Positions 22,916 to 35,800 of a DNA stretch of 64,000 bases are shown here, one piece after another. The first letter of the stretch is position 1; each line of letters starts with the position of its first letter. The position numbers were made by a program, and so were the translations under genes. The DNA is taken from NCBI GenBank assembly GCA_019914995.1, contig CM034135.1, positions 746,501 to 810,500 on the forward strand. Reading direction: 5' to 3'. The notes beneath the pieces were generated by a model. It was not told the origin of the DNA. It did not search any database and saw nothing but the letters and a program-made list of their open reading frames with translations. The DNA is from Acanthochlamys bracteata. Lineage: Eukaryota; Streptophyta; Magnoliopsida; Pandanales; Velloziaceae.

Positions 22916-23555
22916 ATTATTTTTTAACTAAGTGCTTTCATTTTGGGTGCCTTATTTTGATTTTGAAAGTTAAATTTTTAATAATAAAATTTTAAAAATA
23001 TTCGTGTTAAAAATAATATGTTATTTTTTATTTAAAAATAAGTTTAAAATATATTTTTTTATAATAAAACGTACATTAAAAATAAATTTTTAATAGAGAA
23101 AACTAATTTTGATGTAGAAAAGAACACAACCTTTCGGTCATTCGGTAACTTTAACGTTTTTCAAAATATGCGCATACTATCAGCGAACGTTTGATATTTT
23201 TTGCAACTACTTATTATTTTAATTTTATATTTTAATATTTTAAAGAATTTCTAAAATTTATTAAAATTTTAAAACATAACAACAATTATATCACAAAATT
23301 TTATTATTATTTATATTTTTAAATGAAAATATAAAATTTACTTTTAAAATATGTTTAGTTATTTTTTATTTTAAAAAGTTTATCTTATAATATTTCAAAT
23401 ATATTCTCAATTATCAACTCAATCAATATCATATCATGATCATTAACACATTCATGGGCCATCTTATTCAGATAGCCAATAGTTGAGGCAACTACTTATG
23501 GGCTGATGCGACCTTCCTAATAGTTAAAAGAAAGCCCAAGATTTTCAAGAAGTAA

Positions 23556-23564
23556 AAACCCTAA
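23556..23564 (+). promoter_or_regulatory. Telo-box of the eL22 gene
   Basis: AAACCCTAA sits about 75 bases before the start codon. Telo-boxes with nearby TGGGC/GGGCC (site II-like) words, here at 23455 and about 23498, are typical of plant ribosomal-protein promoters and support growth-linked expression. Confidence 0.65.
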
Positions 23565-23638
23565 TCTCTGAAGCGCGCCTCCATTTCCCAGATCAGAGGA
23601 CAAGTAGAGAGCAAAAGGAAACGAAGCAGAGATCGAAG

Positions 23639-24884
<1,246 letters not shown>

Positions 24885-25162
24885 TCTTCATATATGTTAC
24901 CTTGCGTTCTAGTGTGACTCAATGGGGATTTTGTAGAGAGTTTAGTTTCTGAACTGATGTATGGTCAGGAAACATCTGGGCAATCTATGATGTTCTTCTG
25001 TGTACACACTATTGCTGTGTTCTACATTTTTGTTGAATTTCTGTAGCAGCTGCTCACTTTTAATGACTCTTCATCTGTAGCTGTTATTTTTCGTTGTTGC
25101 TTTTGCTCTTACTGGTGCTTCTGCAAAACACAGGTTAATCATGGCAGCATACATGAATAGTG

Positions 25163-25190
25163 ACCTGTGCGTTTTGCCAAACGCACAGGT
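25163..25190. repeat. Perfect 12-bp hairpin
   Basis: ACCTGTGCGTTT, a 4-base loop TGCC, then AAACGCACAGGT. The arms are exact reverse complements. It stands about 280 bases past the eL22 stop and 65 bases before an AT-rich element. See findings. Confidence 0.75.
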
Positions 25191-25254
25191 GAATAAGGCA
25201 CTATGAATTGGCAGTGTCTGATGTTACTTAGTCTCGTAATGTGCCAATGCTTTC

Positions 25255-25935
25255 TTTTGGGCATTGTTTGGATTGTGGTTATTGATGGTTAATGGTGGTG
25301 ATGGTGAAGCATTTTATCATATAATTATGTTTGGTTTTGTTTCATTAATGGAAGGGAAATGATGGTGATGGTGATGGTGAAATTATGGTGAAATATGTAT
25401 CTACCAAATTTACTTTCTTTTTATTTTTTTATTTTTTTATTTTTTAATATTTATTTTAATTAATATTTTTTAATTAAATATTTATTTTAATAATTTGTAT
25501 TATTTATATTAATAATAATTTATAATTTTTATATTTATTTAATTTTAATTAATTTTAGTTGGTAGAGAAAATAATAAAAATATATGATTAAAATTTTTAA
25601 TTAAAAATTTTATTAGTTTTATTAAATTATATCAAATATTAATTAAAAAATTAATTTAAAAGTTATATTAATAAAGTTAATTTAAGTTATATTAATTAAA
25701 TTAATTTAAAGTTATATTAATAAAATTAGATTAATATAAATAAAAAGAGTGTTTAAATTTTTTATAAAAAAATTACTTTCTTTACTTATTTATTTATCTA
25801 TATATTCAACATAGTTCATTATCCTTACTATATATTTAAATATTATAAAGTTAAATAGTTACTCTTTCCTATCCGTCCTCTTTTGTAATCTATCCTCTTA
25901 CTATTATTTCTTAATCATATATCCAAACATAGATG
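25255..25935. repeat. Large AT-rich element with internal direct repeats
   Basis: Edges carry TTGTTTGGATTGTGG at left and TATATCCAAACATAG at right, an imperfect inverted pair around GTTTGGAT. Inside are a GGTGAT hexanucleotide run (about 25358-25380) and several copies of TTAATTTAAAGTTATATTAA-like units (25640-25740). It is non-coding. Confidence 0.5.
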
Positions 25936-26118
25936 TGGGAATGCTTGAAAGGTGTGCTGTTTGTAGAGTGCTATGCTGCTCTAGCCACTCTTATAGCTTC
26001 CTCAAGCATGCTGAGAATAAGATTTATCTACTGAAGCTGGCAGACAGACTTCATTCTGAGCATGTTGTGATTCTTTAAGTAGAAGTTGTTGTTAACTAGA
26101 AAGACACCTCTCCATAGG

Positions 26119-26349
26119 GTGTGTTCGGGATTGGAATTATTTATCAAATAAAATTTTTCTAAAATAAAAAATATTTTTATTTTTTAAAAAATAATAAAAA
26201 TATGTAATAAAAAAATTTTATTATGTAAAATTTTTATACTTTTTAAATTTTTAAATAAAATTTTTAAATACTTATAAAATATGTATTTGAAAACGTGAAA
26301 TAAAAAATAAAAAAAAAATGTTGGGGAAAAGTTGAACCAAACGCTCCCA
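26119..26349. repeat. AT-rich MITE-like element
   Basis: Left edge GGGTGTGTTCGGGATTGG, right edge GTTGAACCAAACGCTCCC; the two ends are rough inverted copies. CATA lies directly outside both ends and may be a target-site duplication. Interior shares AAAATAATAAAAATATG with other copies. Confidence 0.55.
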
Positions 26350-26941
26350 TAATCTTCTGAGCATCGTGTGTTTGTCTTTCTCCAAGTTAGATCCCATGGG
26401 GATAAGGAACTTTTTGTTTCAAGGGTATGACCTATGTTACAGTGTATAAGAGGAACTGATTCACAGCAAGCGTTTCTTGCAATAGAAAGACCTGGAGATC
26501 TAAGGAATGCTACATATCAGTGATATCACAAGCTTATATGAACTATAGAATGATTAGTTGTAGAAGATGGAATTCCTCACATTGAGTAGCTAATTCTGAT
26601 AAATCTAGTCATTAAATAAAGCATCATATACTCATAAAAAATAATCTTCATATATAGTAATAGTGCTTCCTATCGGGGCTCTCAATTTAAGGACAAACAC
26701 GTCCATGGAGCTTGTCTCATATTTAACAATGCCTAATGTTGGAGGTTAGACCCCTGAGCAAGATTCCACAATCCCAATGCTCGAGACTTTCATGAAATAT
26801 GCTCTTTTTTTAACCTTCTAGCAGCTAGGCCAGAGAGGAAGCACTCGTCCAAAAAACTAGTCTGCATTATAGACGAATTAATCGGGCTCCCAAAATTTTC
26901 AAGCTCTTTGCTGTGCTCGACAATTATAAGGTCCACCACCT

Positions 26942-29408
26942 TCATCCTTGAAAGCTTTCACTTATGCTTTCAGGGTCATTTTGGTTGTTTCCGTTACATT
27001 TTGATTCACATACCCAAGCAGTCTGACAAATGTCATGTAGATTATCTGCGGATAATGCTGAAATCCCATCTTGGAGTGCCTCATTGATGACGGCATTGTC
27101 AGAACTATGCTGATTACAGCTTCCAAGTACATGATTATCCGTAATGTTGTCTAAGCTATACTGGTTCCCATCAGATAAGCTCGGATCTTTCATTAAGTTG
27201 GTATCCTTGAAAATTCCATTACAAGTATGCTCTTCTTTGACAGTTGGCTTTTCTTGATTCGGCTTTATGTTCTTTCTCTTAAAAAATTTCCTTTTAGAAT
27301 ATTTCTTCTTGGAAGCCTTCTTGGGTTTGATATGTTTCACTGCCTCGAATTGCACATCAGGCTCTCTCCTTTTCCTTTTGCCAGGTAGGACAGTATATTC
27401 TGAGAATCTGTTGTTGTTTGCCTCAGAGCCTGTCCACAAAGTAATTTGGGATGAATATGTCACTTCAAGTAAATTTATAGACATGCCACTTTAGCAAACA
27501 TAGAGTTATCCATACTTTGGATTGCAAGTAGCGCAGTTCGGGCAGCTTTAATTTCTGCTTCTTTCTTCGTTTTTGCTGCTGCTCCAATATATTGTATACC
27601 GCCAATTTCAACTGTGCATATGAATAAATTTGACGAGGACTGTACCTTACTGCAAGTGTAGGATGGAATGGCATAATTCATCTTTTGTGCATATTCTTGA
27701 AGCATATTCTTACAAAGTCCTGTTTCATGCTGAAGGAAATGGCTTAGAAAGTAAGAAATCAGTATGACCATGAAAATTTCTAAGAAAGTCGTGCATTCAC
27801 AGGTTTTCCAATGTAAATAGCAAATGGGTAGCAGTTCAAGCTTCCATACACAAAATGACAAATACGACTGTAAGAGTGACAAACTCATAGCAACAGTCCT
27901 ATCAGATAAAAAAACTAAGATAACAACAAAATCTCATAAGTGAATGATATACTCACTACAGTACTGGCGTAAATTATTTTCATTTTGCAAATAGACCAAC
28001 GTGTTAAGTCTGTGCAAACTAAATGATATCGTTGATATAGAGAAGAAAAACATCATAGAAGATCTTTCAGAATCCTGTTCCAAGTGAGTCATCCCATGTG
28101 GGAAGAACCCTTTATGAAACACTTACTATTCCTCGATCCTAAAAAAGGAAGTTTGAAAAATAAGCACAAAAAATCGTCATAGTTATTTGTTCACAACCAA
28201 CCCCAACCTTGCTAGAAAAAGTAAAGATGAAACTGTTACACTGATTAGGATGCCCCAAGTACCTGATAAATTCATATGCACGCCTAATATCATAAACTCT
28301 CAACAGGATACGAGAGACTTGATTAAAACGATTGAGAAATGAAAGAGGTAACACAGACATCGCTAAGTTGCTAGGTGTATGTTCATATACATCAGGACTT
28401 ACAAGAGTCGGTATGCATTCCTTCTTCTCACCAGCTTTAAGTATTTCCATTAGTGCTATCTCAGCAGCTGATTGCTCTGCAGCTTTGCGATTATAAAAGC
28501 CTTGTAAAGATTCATATTTGACATTGTTCACAACAACTGAAGACTTGAAAATAGGCTCATGTGATGGACCTTCCTTCACTGTATCATACACAGGAGTAGG
28601 AAGGCCTACTTTCTGAGCATACTCTTGCAAGCGACTCTTGAAGACATAGCAATTTGATACCCCTGAAACCAAACCACATATACACCTTACCCATCTCAGT
28701 ATCTGCAGGTACTTCCACTATAGTCTATGTGTAATTTTAGGAAAATTACAGTCACTTGCACAAGAACAATGTTAACATCAGAAGAAGAGTAAACACTCAG
28801 ATAAGAAAGATGTTCTAGCCTCCAACTTTCATGCAAGAGTAAAGGTAATATGTGATATTTGTGATAATTCACTATAAACACCAAATAAGCAAGAAACATG
28901 ACATAAACGATTCCAAAAGCATGGACTAGTATTTGCTTATATGTCCAATTACTAGTGTCCGTTACCACAAATCTTGAGCACCTTACTTTCTCGATACCAA
29001 CATAAACTGGAGATATCAAAATAAACACACGCTTCACCTGATTAAAACTTACTATTCTATGGCTGAATGGAAAGAGTAAATAGAAGGCTGCTTAATCCCA
29101 ATATCAGATCTTATCCGGTACTCTAAAAAAGAAAAGGCTCCCGACTTGTCTAAAACAAACTGCAGAGCTTGAATAGCAAAACAAGAGCGCGAATCATCAT
29201 CAAACCCTTCCGATCCTCTCAATTTAATCTTGTACATTTAAGTTAAACATTGTCATTATCTAAAACGACTAAGATCGTTAGAAAAATCTTTCCCAAATGC
29301 CGTAACTAAATAGATTAAACAGACCCAAAAACCAAAATTTTCAAATGATTGGTCCTGTAAATCAAAGTGATTACCTCCAGCTCCATGACTGTCACCATCA
29401 TACTCCAT
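26942..29408 (-). CDS. HYL1: Double-stranded RNA-binding protein of the microRNA processor
   Basis: HYL1 (DRB1) partners DCL1 and SERRATE in nuclear dicing bodies for accurate microRNA processing. Four exons read right to left: 29375-29408, 28403-28662, 27516-27729 and 26942-27429, 331 residues. After MEYDGDSHGAGGVSNCYVF comes the first dsRBD (about residues 19-87: SRLQEYAQKVGLPTPVYDTV, FYNRKAAEQSAAEIAL). The second (about 99-170) has HETGLCKNMLQEYAQKMNYA and YIGAAAKTKKEAEIKAARTA. Both match HYL1 better than other DRBs. A Lys-rich stretch follows (KHIKPKKASKKKYSKRKFFK), a likely nuclear signal. The acidic, Asn-rich tail lacks the 28-residue repeats of Arabidopsis HYL1, which I recall as dispensable. 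Confidence 0.93.
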
Positions 29409-30167
29409 TAAGTGAATCAAAATCGAAAATTTCTTGTACAGCTGCGGTAGTTACTCAGGAACGAAAATGAAAAAAAAACGTTGAAACAATTTCGAGCAGT
29501 AATTCCAGCACCAGACACTGAGGAGTATTTCGATCAAATGAAAAAATTACAGCAGCAATAGATCAATCTAACCACTGTACGAATTCAGAAAATTAGAGAT
29601 GAGAAGTGAAGAAAGAAGTTGACGGCGGTGGAAAAACGAAAGGGCGGCCTTGGCTGGGTAAGACTAAAAAAATTAGGCAACTTGTAGTTTTATTCCAATC
29701 CTAGTCAGCAACTTATTTACCACGTCAGCAAATCAGATATAACTTCTGGCATATTTCACCGTTCAATTTCAACTTCCCCTTTCTTATTAATTTTTAAACA
29801 ATTTTAAAAATATTTACAAAACTTTTAAAATATAAAAATTATAAATTATAAATTAATATATTTTTTATATACAAAATTAAATTATTTTTAAAAATTAACT
29901 CGCGAACTTCTTCTAATTTATTATTTCTGATCATAACATGTTCAAAGCTTCTGAGAAAGTCAGCAAATCCAAAAGTTTTTAGTTTCTAAATCTGATCCAA
30001 AAGTCAGGCTCTAAACATTCACATATATTACTTCACAGGAAAAAAAAAAAAAAGAAACAGTAAGAAATAACGCATGGTATAATTGGCAGTGAAAGAACAC
30101 ACGAATATGTAAAATTCATGACTGAAAGTTAGTTCATACATTAAAAAATTTTCTACAAAATTCATGA
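29409..30167. other. HYL1 promoter and intergenic
   Basis: HYL1 upstream region, then AT-rich sequence near 29760-29900 and a 14-base A run near 30041. No gene seen. Confidence 0.5.
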
Positions 30168-30434
30168 CTAAATTAGAATGTTTCGAAATACTGAACTATC
30201 CTCACGATGAAATAACCAAGCAATGAAAAAGACCAGCAATGCTAAGGTGATAATTTTATAGCGCTTCCTTCTCGGGTGGGCAAGGAGGAATCTCAACCTT
30301 TTTGCCTGCCTGAATTGAACCCCAACTTCTGTTGATCCGTGGACAACCTTCTCACAGCAAGCCGTGCATGCTGGGAAAGTCGGCTTCAGTTTCGGCATAT
30401 CATTCTTGACTGCAATGACTTGTTCATCTTTCAT
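30168..30434 (-). CDS. Small protein with C-terminal membrane segment, unrecognised
   Basis: An 88-residue open frame without visible introns. It has a Cys pair motif (PACTACCEKVVHG), a basic stretch (AHPRRKRYK) and directly after it a hydrophobic helix (IITLALLVFFIAWLF) near the C-terminus. That arrangement suits a tail-anchored or single-pass protein with a cytosolic basic flank. I do not recognise the family. It may be a real small gene, a last exon of something larger, or chance; composition is better than the shadows around it. Confidence 0.35.
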   Translation of the reverse strand: MKDEQVIAVKNDMPKLKPTFPACTACCEKVVHGSTEVGVQFRQAKRLRFLLAHPRRKRYKIITLALLVFFIAWLFHREDSSVFRNILI

Positions 30435-31325
30435 GATGGCTCAAATCTGCAGCCTCAGTTCCTTTGGTTGATTTTAAAAATATTGTTAAAAATTCGTAAT
30501 TAAATTTTTATATAATTCAACAAATAAAAAATTAAAAATTAAAAATTAAATTGAAAATAATAAAAGTTTTATATTTTAATTATTTTTAAAATGAAGTAAA
30601 AATTAAAAAAATAAAATTGCTTAGAATTGAACAAATAAACAAATTAAAACTAAAATTTTATATGTAGAACTACAATATATGAATTTTTTGAAATTCCAAA
30701 TCTGATAAACTGAAATTTCGAAATGATTAAACAGGCTCTTATCAGCCCTAGCCTTCCCTCCCGACAGCATACGGAATTACGGAGCAGGAAAGTGTTCACC
30801 TTAAAATTTCTGGATTTTGTTCAAAGATGGTCTTAACTACCTGAAAAACTTCGGTTAGGTCCAGCAGACGTTGAAAACTGGTGTTAAAAGCTAGAATCCG
30901 GTGTTAAGAACTTAAAACCGGAACAATTGAAGATCCTGCTAAAAGCCTGACAAACCCAAGCTCTAGTTATACTGCCACAAAATACTGGACTAACATTGGG
31001 ATAATACATCAACGGAAAGACACAGTATTTGTTACCCGAAACAGTTCCAAACACATGAAAACATCCGTCAATATGATGATGCTACGAAGTCGATAACTTC
31101 TTTATACCAAATCAGAGAGGCCATATTAGCCGTGCTACCCATCGCTATAAACATTCTTAATACTATTTATAATAGCGAGGGAGCAATTTAGATAAATATA
31201 TCATCTGCCCCTGATGATCTGATACAACCGACCAGTTTAATTCAGAAAAGATCAAAGAAGTCTAGCGGCTTCTTCAACACTAAATGTAGGTAACTGCAAA
31301 GAAATCTGTCTTTTGGCTTGATTTT
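30435..31325. other. Intergenic, AT-rich at left
   Basis: About 30470-30720 is AT-rich with repeated AAAAATTAAA words. The rest is the 3' side of the HIG1-domain gene. No gene seen. Confidence 0.5.
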
Positions 31326-33146
31326 TCAGTGCTTATGATGTTGTGCTTCCCCACTAGCAGACTCGTCCGTATGTTTACCCACGTCATTAGATGAACGAGC
31401 CCGGTGGTCAAAGTATTCTACAACTGCAGCTCCAGCCAAAGCTGTGAGAGTCAGAGCTTGAGCGTGCAACCTGATATTTAAAAAAAGAAGACTTAAGAGG
31501 ATCACCATAACAATTGAGAGCAAAATCAACACCAGAATACTACTAGTGTCACCTCTTCAGAGCTGAAGAACAAAGAGAGAAACAAAACACCATGCATGTT
31601 ACAACCAGCAAGTACATTCGTTCTCCTCTAACCGACACACAGGAGAAATATATTGCAAAAGGAAAGCCAGACTGGGAATGATTGTGTAAACTTCATAAGG
31701 GCATCAAAAGTAACGAACCAGCAATAACACTAACCAAGCACACCTACTCTCAGCATTACCCAAACACGCCTATTCCCAGCATAAAGCAGAAGACGACCAG
31801 ATTGACACCCGTAGCTACTAGTAAATAGCTGCAGGCGAACTTTTCGCCAAGAGGGAACCTTCACAAGATAAGCATGATTTATCCTATGGTCTACGAAATT
31901 CAAAATAACAATTCAAGGCAAGACATTATTAGCCCGAGTCTGCTGCGGATTTCACCTAGGTCTGTTCCGTCACACATCCTACTCAAATTAGTTGTCAACT
32001 AGCGTTCTCCAACTACACCAAGAACACATTACATATACACAGATATATATTGGAAAAATGCAGCAAGCCCCATTTGCACAAATGTTTTTGGAAGTCTCCA
32101 ATGTGGTATAACACTAACTGACATTTCTCATCTAGACATACACAAAATCTGCATAAAAGCTAATCCCTTTATTCCCAACCGCTGAGTCAACATCAAATCC
32201 CTGTGTAACCAAAAAGATATAAAATTGAGTGAATTTTACAAAGTAGTGGTTACTTTAAGGATGAAGGTAGGTCAAGTGTAGAATTTACGCTGCATTGTCA
32301 ATTGTTCAAGAAGACGGCACATTGAACAAAGATTGCAGCCCTAGACAGAAGTAGACGAGAACTTGGAGCCAAGGCACTAAACTTCATCAACTCAGATGTT
32401 AGTCCACATAGACCAAATGATAGACCTCAAGTATGTAAACAAGACCTCTACGATTCTACTTAATTAGCCATAGAAGTCTTTGCTACCTTAAAAATAAACC
32501 AGATTCTTACACCAATGTAGTCTAGATGACAAGTGACAACCGTTATCACGAAACCGGAGTTTCATAGCCTACTAGCCTAGTCTGCCCAAAATGTATCAAA
32601 AATTGTACTCATGAGTCATGTCATTCCTACGAAAAGTAGACCAACATGAACAAGAAAATTTGATCTTCCATTAACCAAACAAACAAGTTGACTAATAACA
32701 AACCACGAAAATCAAAATCATCACCAAAACCCAAGCTCGTAATCCGTAACAAACCCTTCAAAATTTCCCTAATGTCAAACTTCATACAATCTTCAACACA
32801 AAAGACAAACATTATGTAAAATGAGCTATAATTTCACAAATTAATCACCTGGCATGGATGATTTTCACGCTGGGCTTCATGTTAGGCCGAGACCAGTTAT
32901 ACGCGATAGAACCCGCGATCCCGCTTAGCCATAAGCAACCTACAAATCATTTCCAATTCAAAACGTTAATCTAAATATCGCTTGAAACGAAAACCGTCAA
33001 ATGCCTCCGAAATTTCCACACAAAACAAAAATAAAAAAAAATGAAAAAGAGACCAAAAGCACAAATGAAACCTTACCGACAGTGCGAAGCTTGTGATCAA
33101 CGATCCATGTCCGGATCGACTCAACCTTACTTCCGAAATCGCTCAT
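31326..33146 (-). CDS. HIG1-domain (hypoxia-responsive) mitochondrial protein
   Basis: Small inner-membrane proteins with the HIG1 domain assist respiratory complexes III and IV and their supercomplexes. Exons right to left: 33077-33146, 32849-32939 and 31326-31470, 101 residues. The protein reads MSDFGSKVESIRTWIVDHKL, then RTVGCLWLSGIAGSIAYNWS, MKPSVKIIHARLHAQALTLT and ALAGAAVVEYFDHRA, with two hydrophobic spans in hairpin order. It is nearly colinear with the Arabidopsis hypoxia-responsive protein I recall as At5g27760. The polar tail ends in His-rich EAQHHKH. The second intron is long (about 1.4 kb). Confidence 0.93.
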
Positions 33147-33640
33147 TTTCTCTTAATTGTGTTTCAAAATATCCTCCTTTCTTAAACCAGCGTTTGAGAA
33201 GAAGGAAAGATTCGAACGAGAAGAAATAAAACGATGGATTGAACAAATCAATGAACGAAAACAAGAGGCGGTTGTGGTTTTCTTCGTTTTTATATTAGCA
33301 ATTATTTTACAGAATAGGGCCGACGCGTTCATCTATAAACGTTTTAACATAGTCACTCCAAGAAGTTATATACTAAAAACAAAAACACTATCACGTAGAA
33401 AGCTATTGAATTTGAAGGAAAACTAATAACACCTAAGGCAGATAAATATGATTATTGTGGATATTACTTATAATATATATAATTAAATTATTTATTTAAT
33501 TTTTTAAAAAATTCAAACTAATGAGGATATTTTTGAGTTTGAAAATTTTATATAAAACCTTTTAAAAGCCGTGACTCACGTGACCGATCCACACCGTTCA
33601 TCTAATCTCAGGTCAACCTAAATTTTCTTTTTCATCTCGT
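33147..33640. other. HIG1-gene upstream region with G-box
   Basis: Promoter side of the HIG1-domain gene. TCACGTGA at 33576-33583 is a G-box palindrome about 430 bases upstream of the start. No other gene seen. Confidence 0.45.
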
Positions 33641-35800
33641 TATTTACTATTGCATTCCTTCTTTCCATTTTTTCTTCTCCTTTCTTTCCCAGCAGTCGTG
33701 CGCGCGATCTTTTCCTTCCCGTCGCCGATTCCTTCTCTTTTCATTCGGCCTCCTCTCCGCTCCTACTGTCTCTACTGCCGTTGCACGGGCGAATTGAACT
33801 CGCTATTGCGGCCGCTATCGCTTGCGAAGTCCTATCTTCGCCGTCTACCGTATTGGCGAAAATCCACAACGGGACACAGCAATTCCCTTCTCCTCCTTCT
33901 TATATCCTTCTCCCATCATCAATTTTATCGACCTCTTTTGCGATCGCCGCCGCCAACAACCTTTGCCGTTGTTCATGGTGCGATGGTGCCGCCGCGGGCA
34001 CGCAATCGTCTCCAATAGCAACCTGTGCTGTCGTTCACTGCTGCCGCTTTTTCGCCTCTGTCTGTGTTCCCTTCTACGTCTAATAAAACTTCGGCGAGTG
34101 TCCTAATTCGCCGGAATCCAGCGGGCGGGTAGCCCCCGCTTTTCGGTGAATTAATATGCTTGCTTAGTAGCCTTCGAGCTTGCGCTTGAATCATCTATTG
34201 ATCCGTTGCACCATAGGTGTATTCCTTGGTCGGTAATCAAAAAGTTAGTAGAGGCAGTACGAATCCAATTCGGACTCCGATCGTCCCTAACCTTGGTAAG
34301 CCTTCTAAACTTACTAGCCCTAGCTTTAGTCAAGTATTATGGGATGTTGTATGATGACTGATGATGGTAGGAATTAGTTATGCATTAAGACTGTTGGAAT
34401 TGGTTTACCTCTTTTGCGAAGGGGTAGTTATTGTATCGGTACGTGTATTAGGCTTGAAAGCGGAGTTTGTGCAGAGTGATACTGCTTGGAGTTAGCTCAT
34501 GGACCTATGTGATCACATGAACTAGGATGATTGCGTCGACCCAAAATGAGGGTTACTTTTTCGTTAGCTTTACGGCACGAGTAACATGTTTTGGAAACTC
34601 CGGCACACTTTGCCATTTACAATGCATAATATGACCTGTTCTCTCATGCTAGATAATGTCTATGTGATGCATGTGTACGTAAGGATTATGATAGTGAACT
34701 ACAATATTATGGTAGTAAATAAGAATGTGACTATACTTGTTCAGATTTCTACTTTTTGTACATTATGATAGGCCAGCACTTCATAAAACCTAATAGCATG
34801 AGTTATTGTTTATATTTTCAGCAATTATATATATAAGACATGATATATAAATATGACAGTAGAAATAGATTTCTCAATATGCATGCATAATTATGTGACA
34901 TATGTCGAGTGCCATTATAGGCTTTAAGCCTAATATATTGCACTGTATCGAAGGCAGATGTGGTGAGTCAAGTTCAGGATCTCAGTGGGTGTGGTGCGGA
35001 GGCCACTTGTAGTCATAGATGTATTAGGCCATGCATGTTGGGGAAATACTAAGGCTTGTCGCGATTGATTACCCGGAAAAGTGTTAGTCTTAATGGGGTG
35101 CAGGAGGAGCCTGGATACTTCGTTACTACTGCAGATTTATTTGTTACAAACTCGGTTATTTATACTATGTATATGGGAAACATAGGATTTGAGAAGCTGG
35201 CGTAATATAATCATATTACGTAAGAAATGGAGTGTGTGTTTCAGCATCTCATTCTTACTGTATCTCTTACTTAGGACTGATTTAGTATGTGTTGATCAGA
35301 ACTTGGCATATTTGCTCTGTTCTATTGTTACATTATTTGCATATAGAAAGAAATCGACATAAGAATTAGGTAGTACCTTGGTGATTTTAAACAGAACATT
35401 TTGGTACTTCAACCTCACTGAGTCCATCTTTTTCCTTTTTTTTTTTTGCCTCTCCCAGATATTTTAGAAACTAGCGGGTATTGAGCAGATCTAGCGTCAT
35501 GGATCAGAGTGTCATGCCGAGGGTATACATCGTGTACATAATTTTGTCTCATGTAGATGGTAATGTAATTTCAAGATACATTAGACATGTACTCTTTTCA
35601 ATGTTGCTATGTATTATATTTGAGTTGTAATTGTTTTCATTTTGGAGTTGTATTAGGTTTTTTAAGTCGGCTATCAGTAACCTGTAGCTATTATGTTTTG
35701 TTTTATTTGGTGGTCGGGTCATTATTTTATTTGTTTATTATTTATTTTGGGTATTTATTGTGATTATTTTGTTGATGTTCATAACTGTTCATGTCTCCCC
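33641..35800. mobile_element. Possible LTR-type retrotransposon remnant (LTR only)
   Basis: A 2-kb non-coding stretch with a composition unlike its neighbours. A C/T-rich part with scattered GCCGCC words (33650-34020) is followed by CTAACCTTGGTAAGCC at 34288, then G/T-biased sequence with CTCACTGAG and a T run ending in CAG (35410-35458), and GGTCGGGTCATT near 35712. In my experience this order resembles LTRs of plant Ty3/gypsy chromoviruses. No gag or pol and no second LTR were seen, so if correct it is an old solitary LTR. Edges are not defined. Confidence 0.35.

Larger units (their letters stand above)
21131..23638. other. MHX leader and divergent promoter region with AT-rich repeats
   Basis: The left part (to about 22350) is probably MHX leader sequence, with a GA repeat at 22150-22183 near a likely transcription start. 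Repeats follow at about 22650-22915 and 23170-23400. The eL22 promoter fills the last 200 bases. No other gene seen. Confidence 0.5.
24885..26941. other. Intergenic with hairpin and two AT-rich elements
   Basis: Holds the eL22 3' UTR, a perfect hairpin (25163-25190), a large AT-rich element (about 25255-25935) and a shorter one (about 26119-26349). The last 500 bases before 26942 are the HYL1 3' side. No gene seen. Confidence 0.55.

Noticed and set aside
33650-34106. Overlapping open frames of 94-122 residues in three frames
   Set aside because: Open in all three frames because of C/T-rich composition, with no family match; more consistent with LTR-like sequence than a gene.
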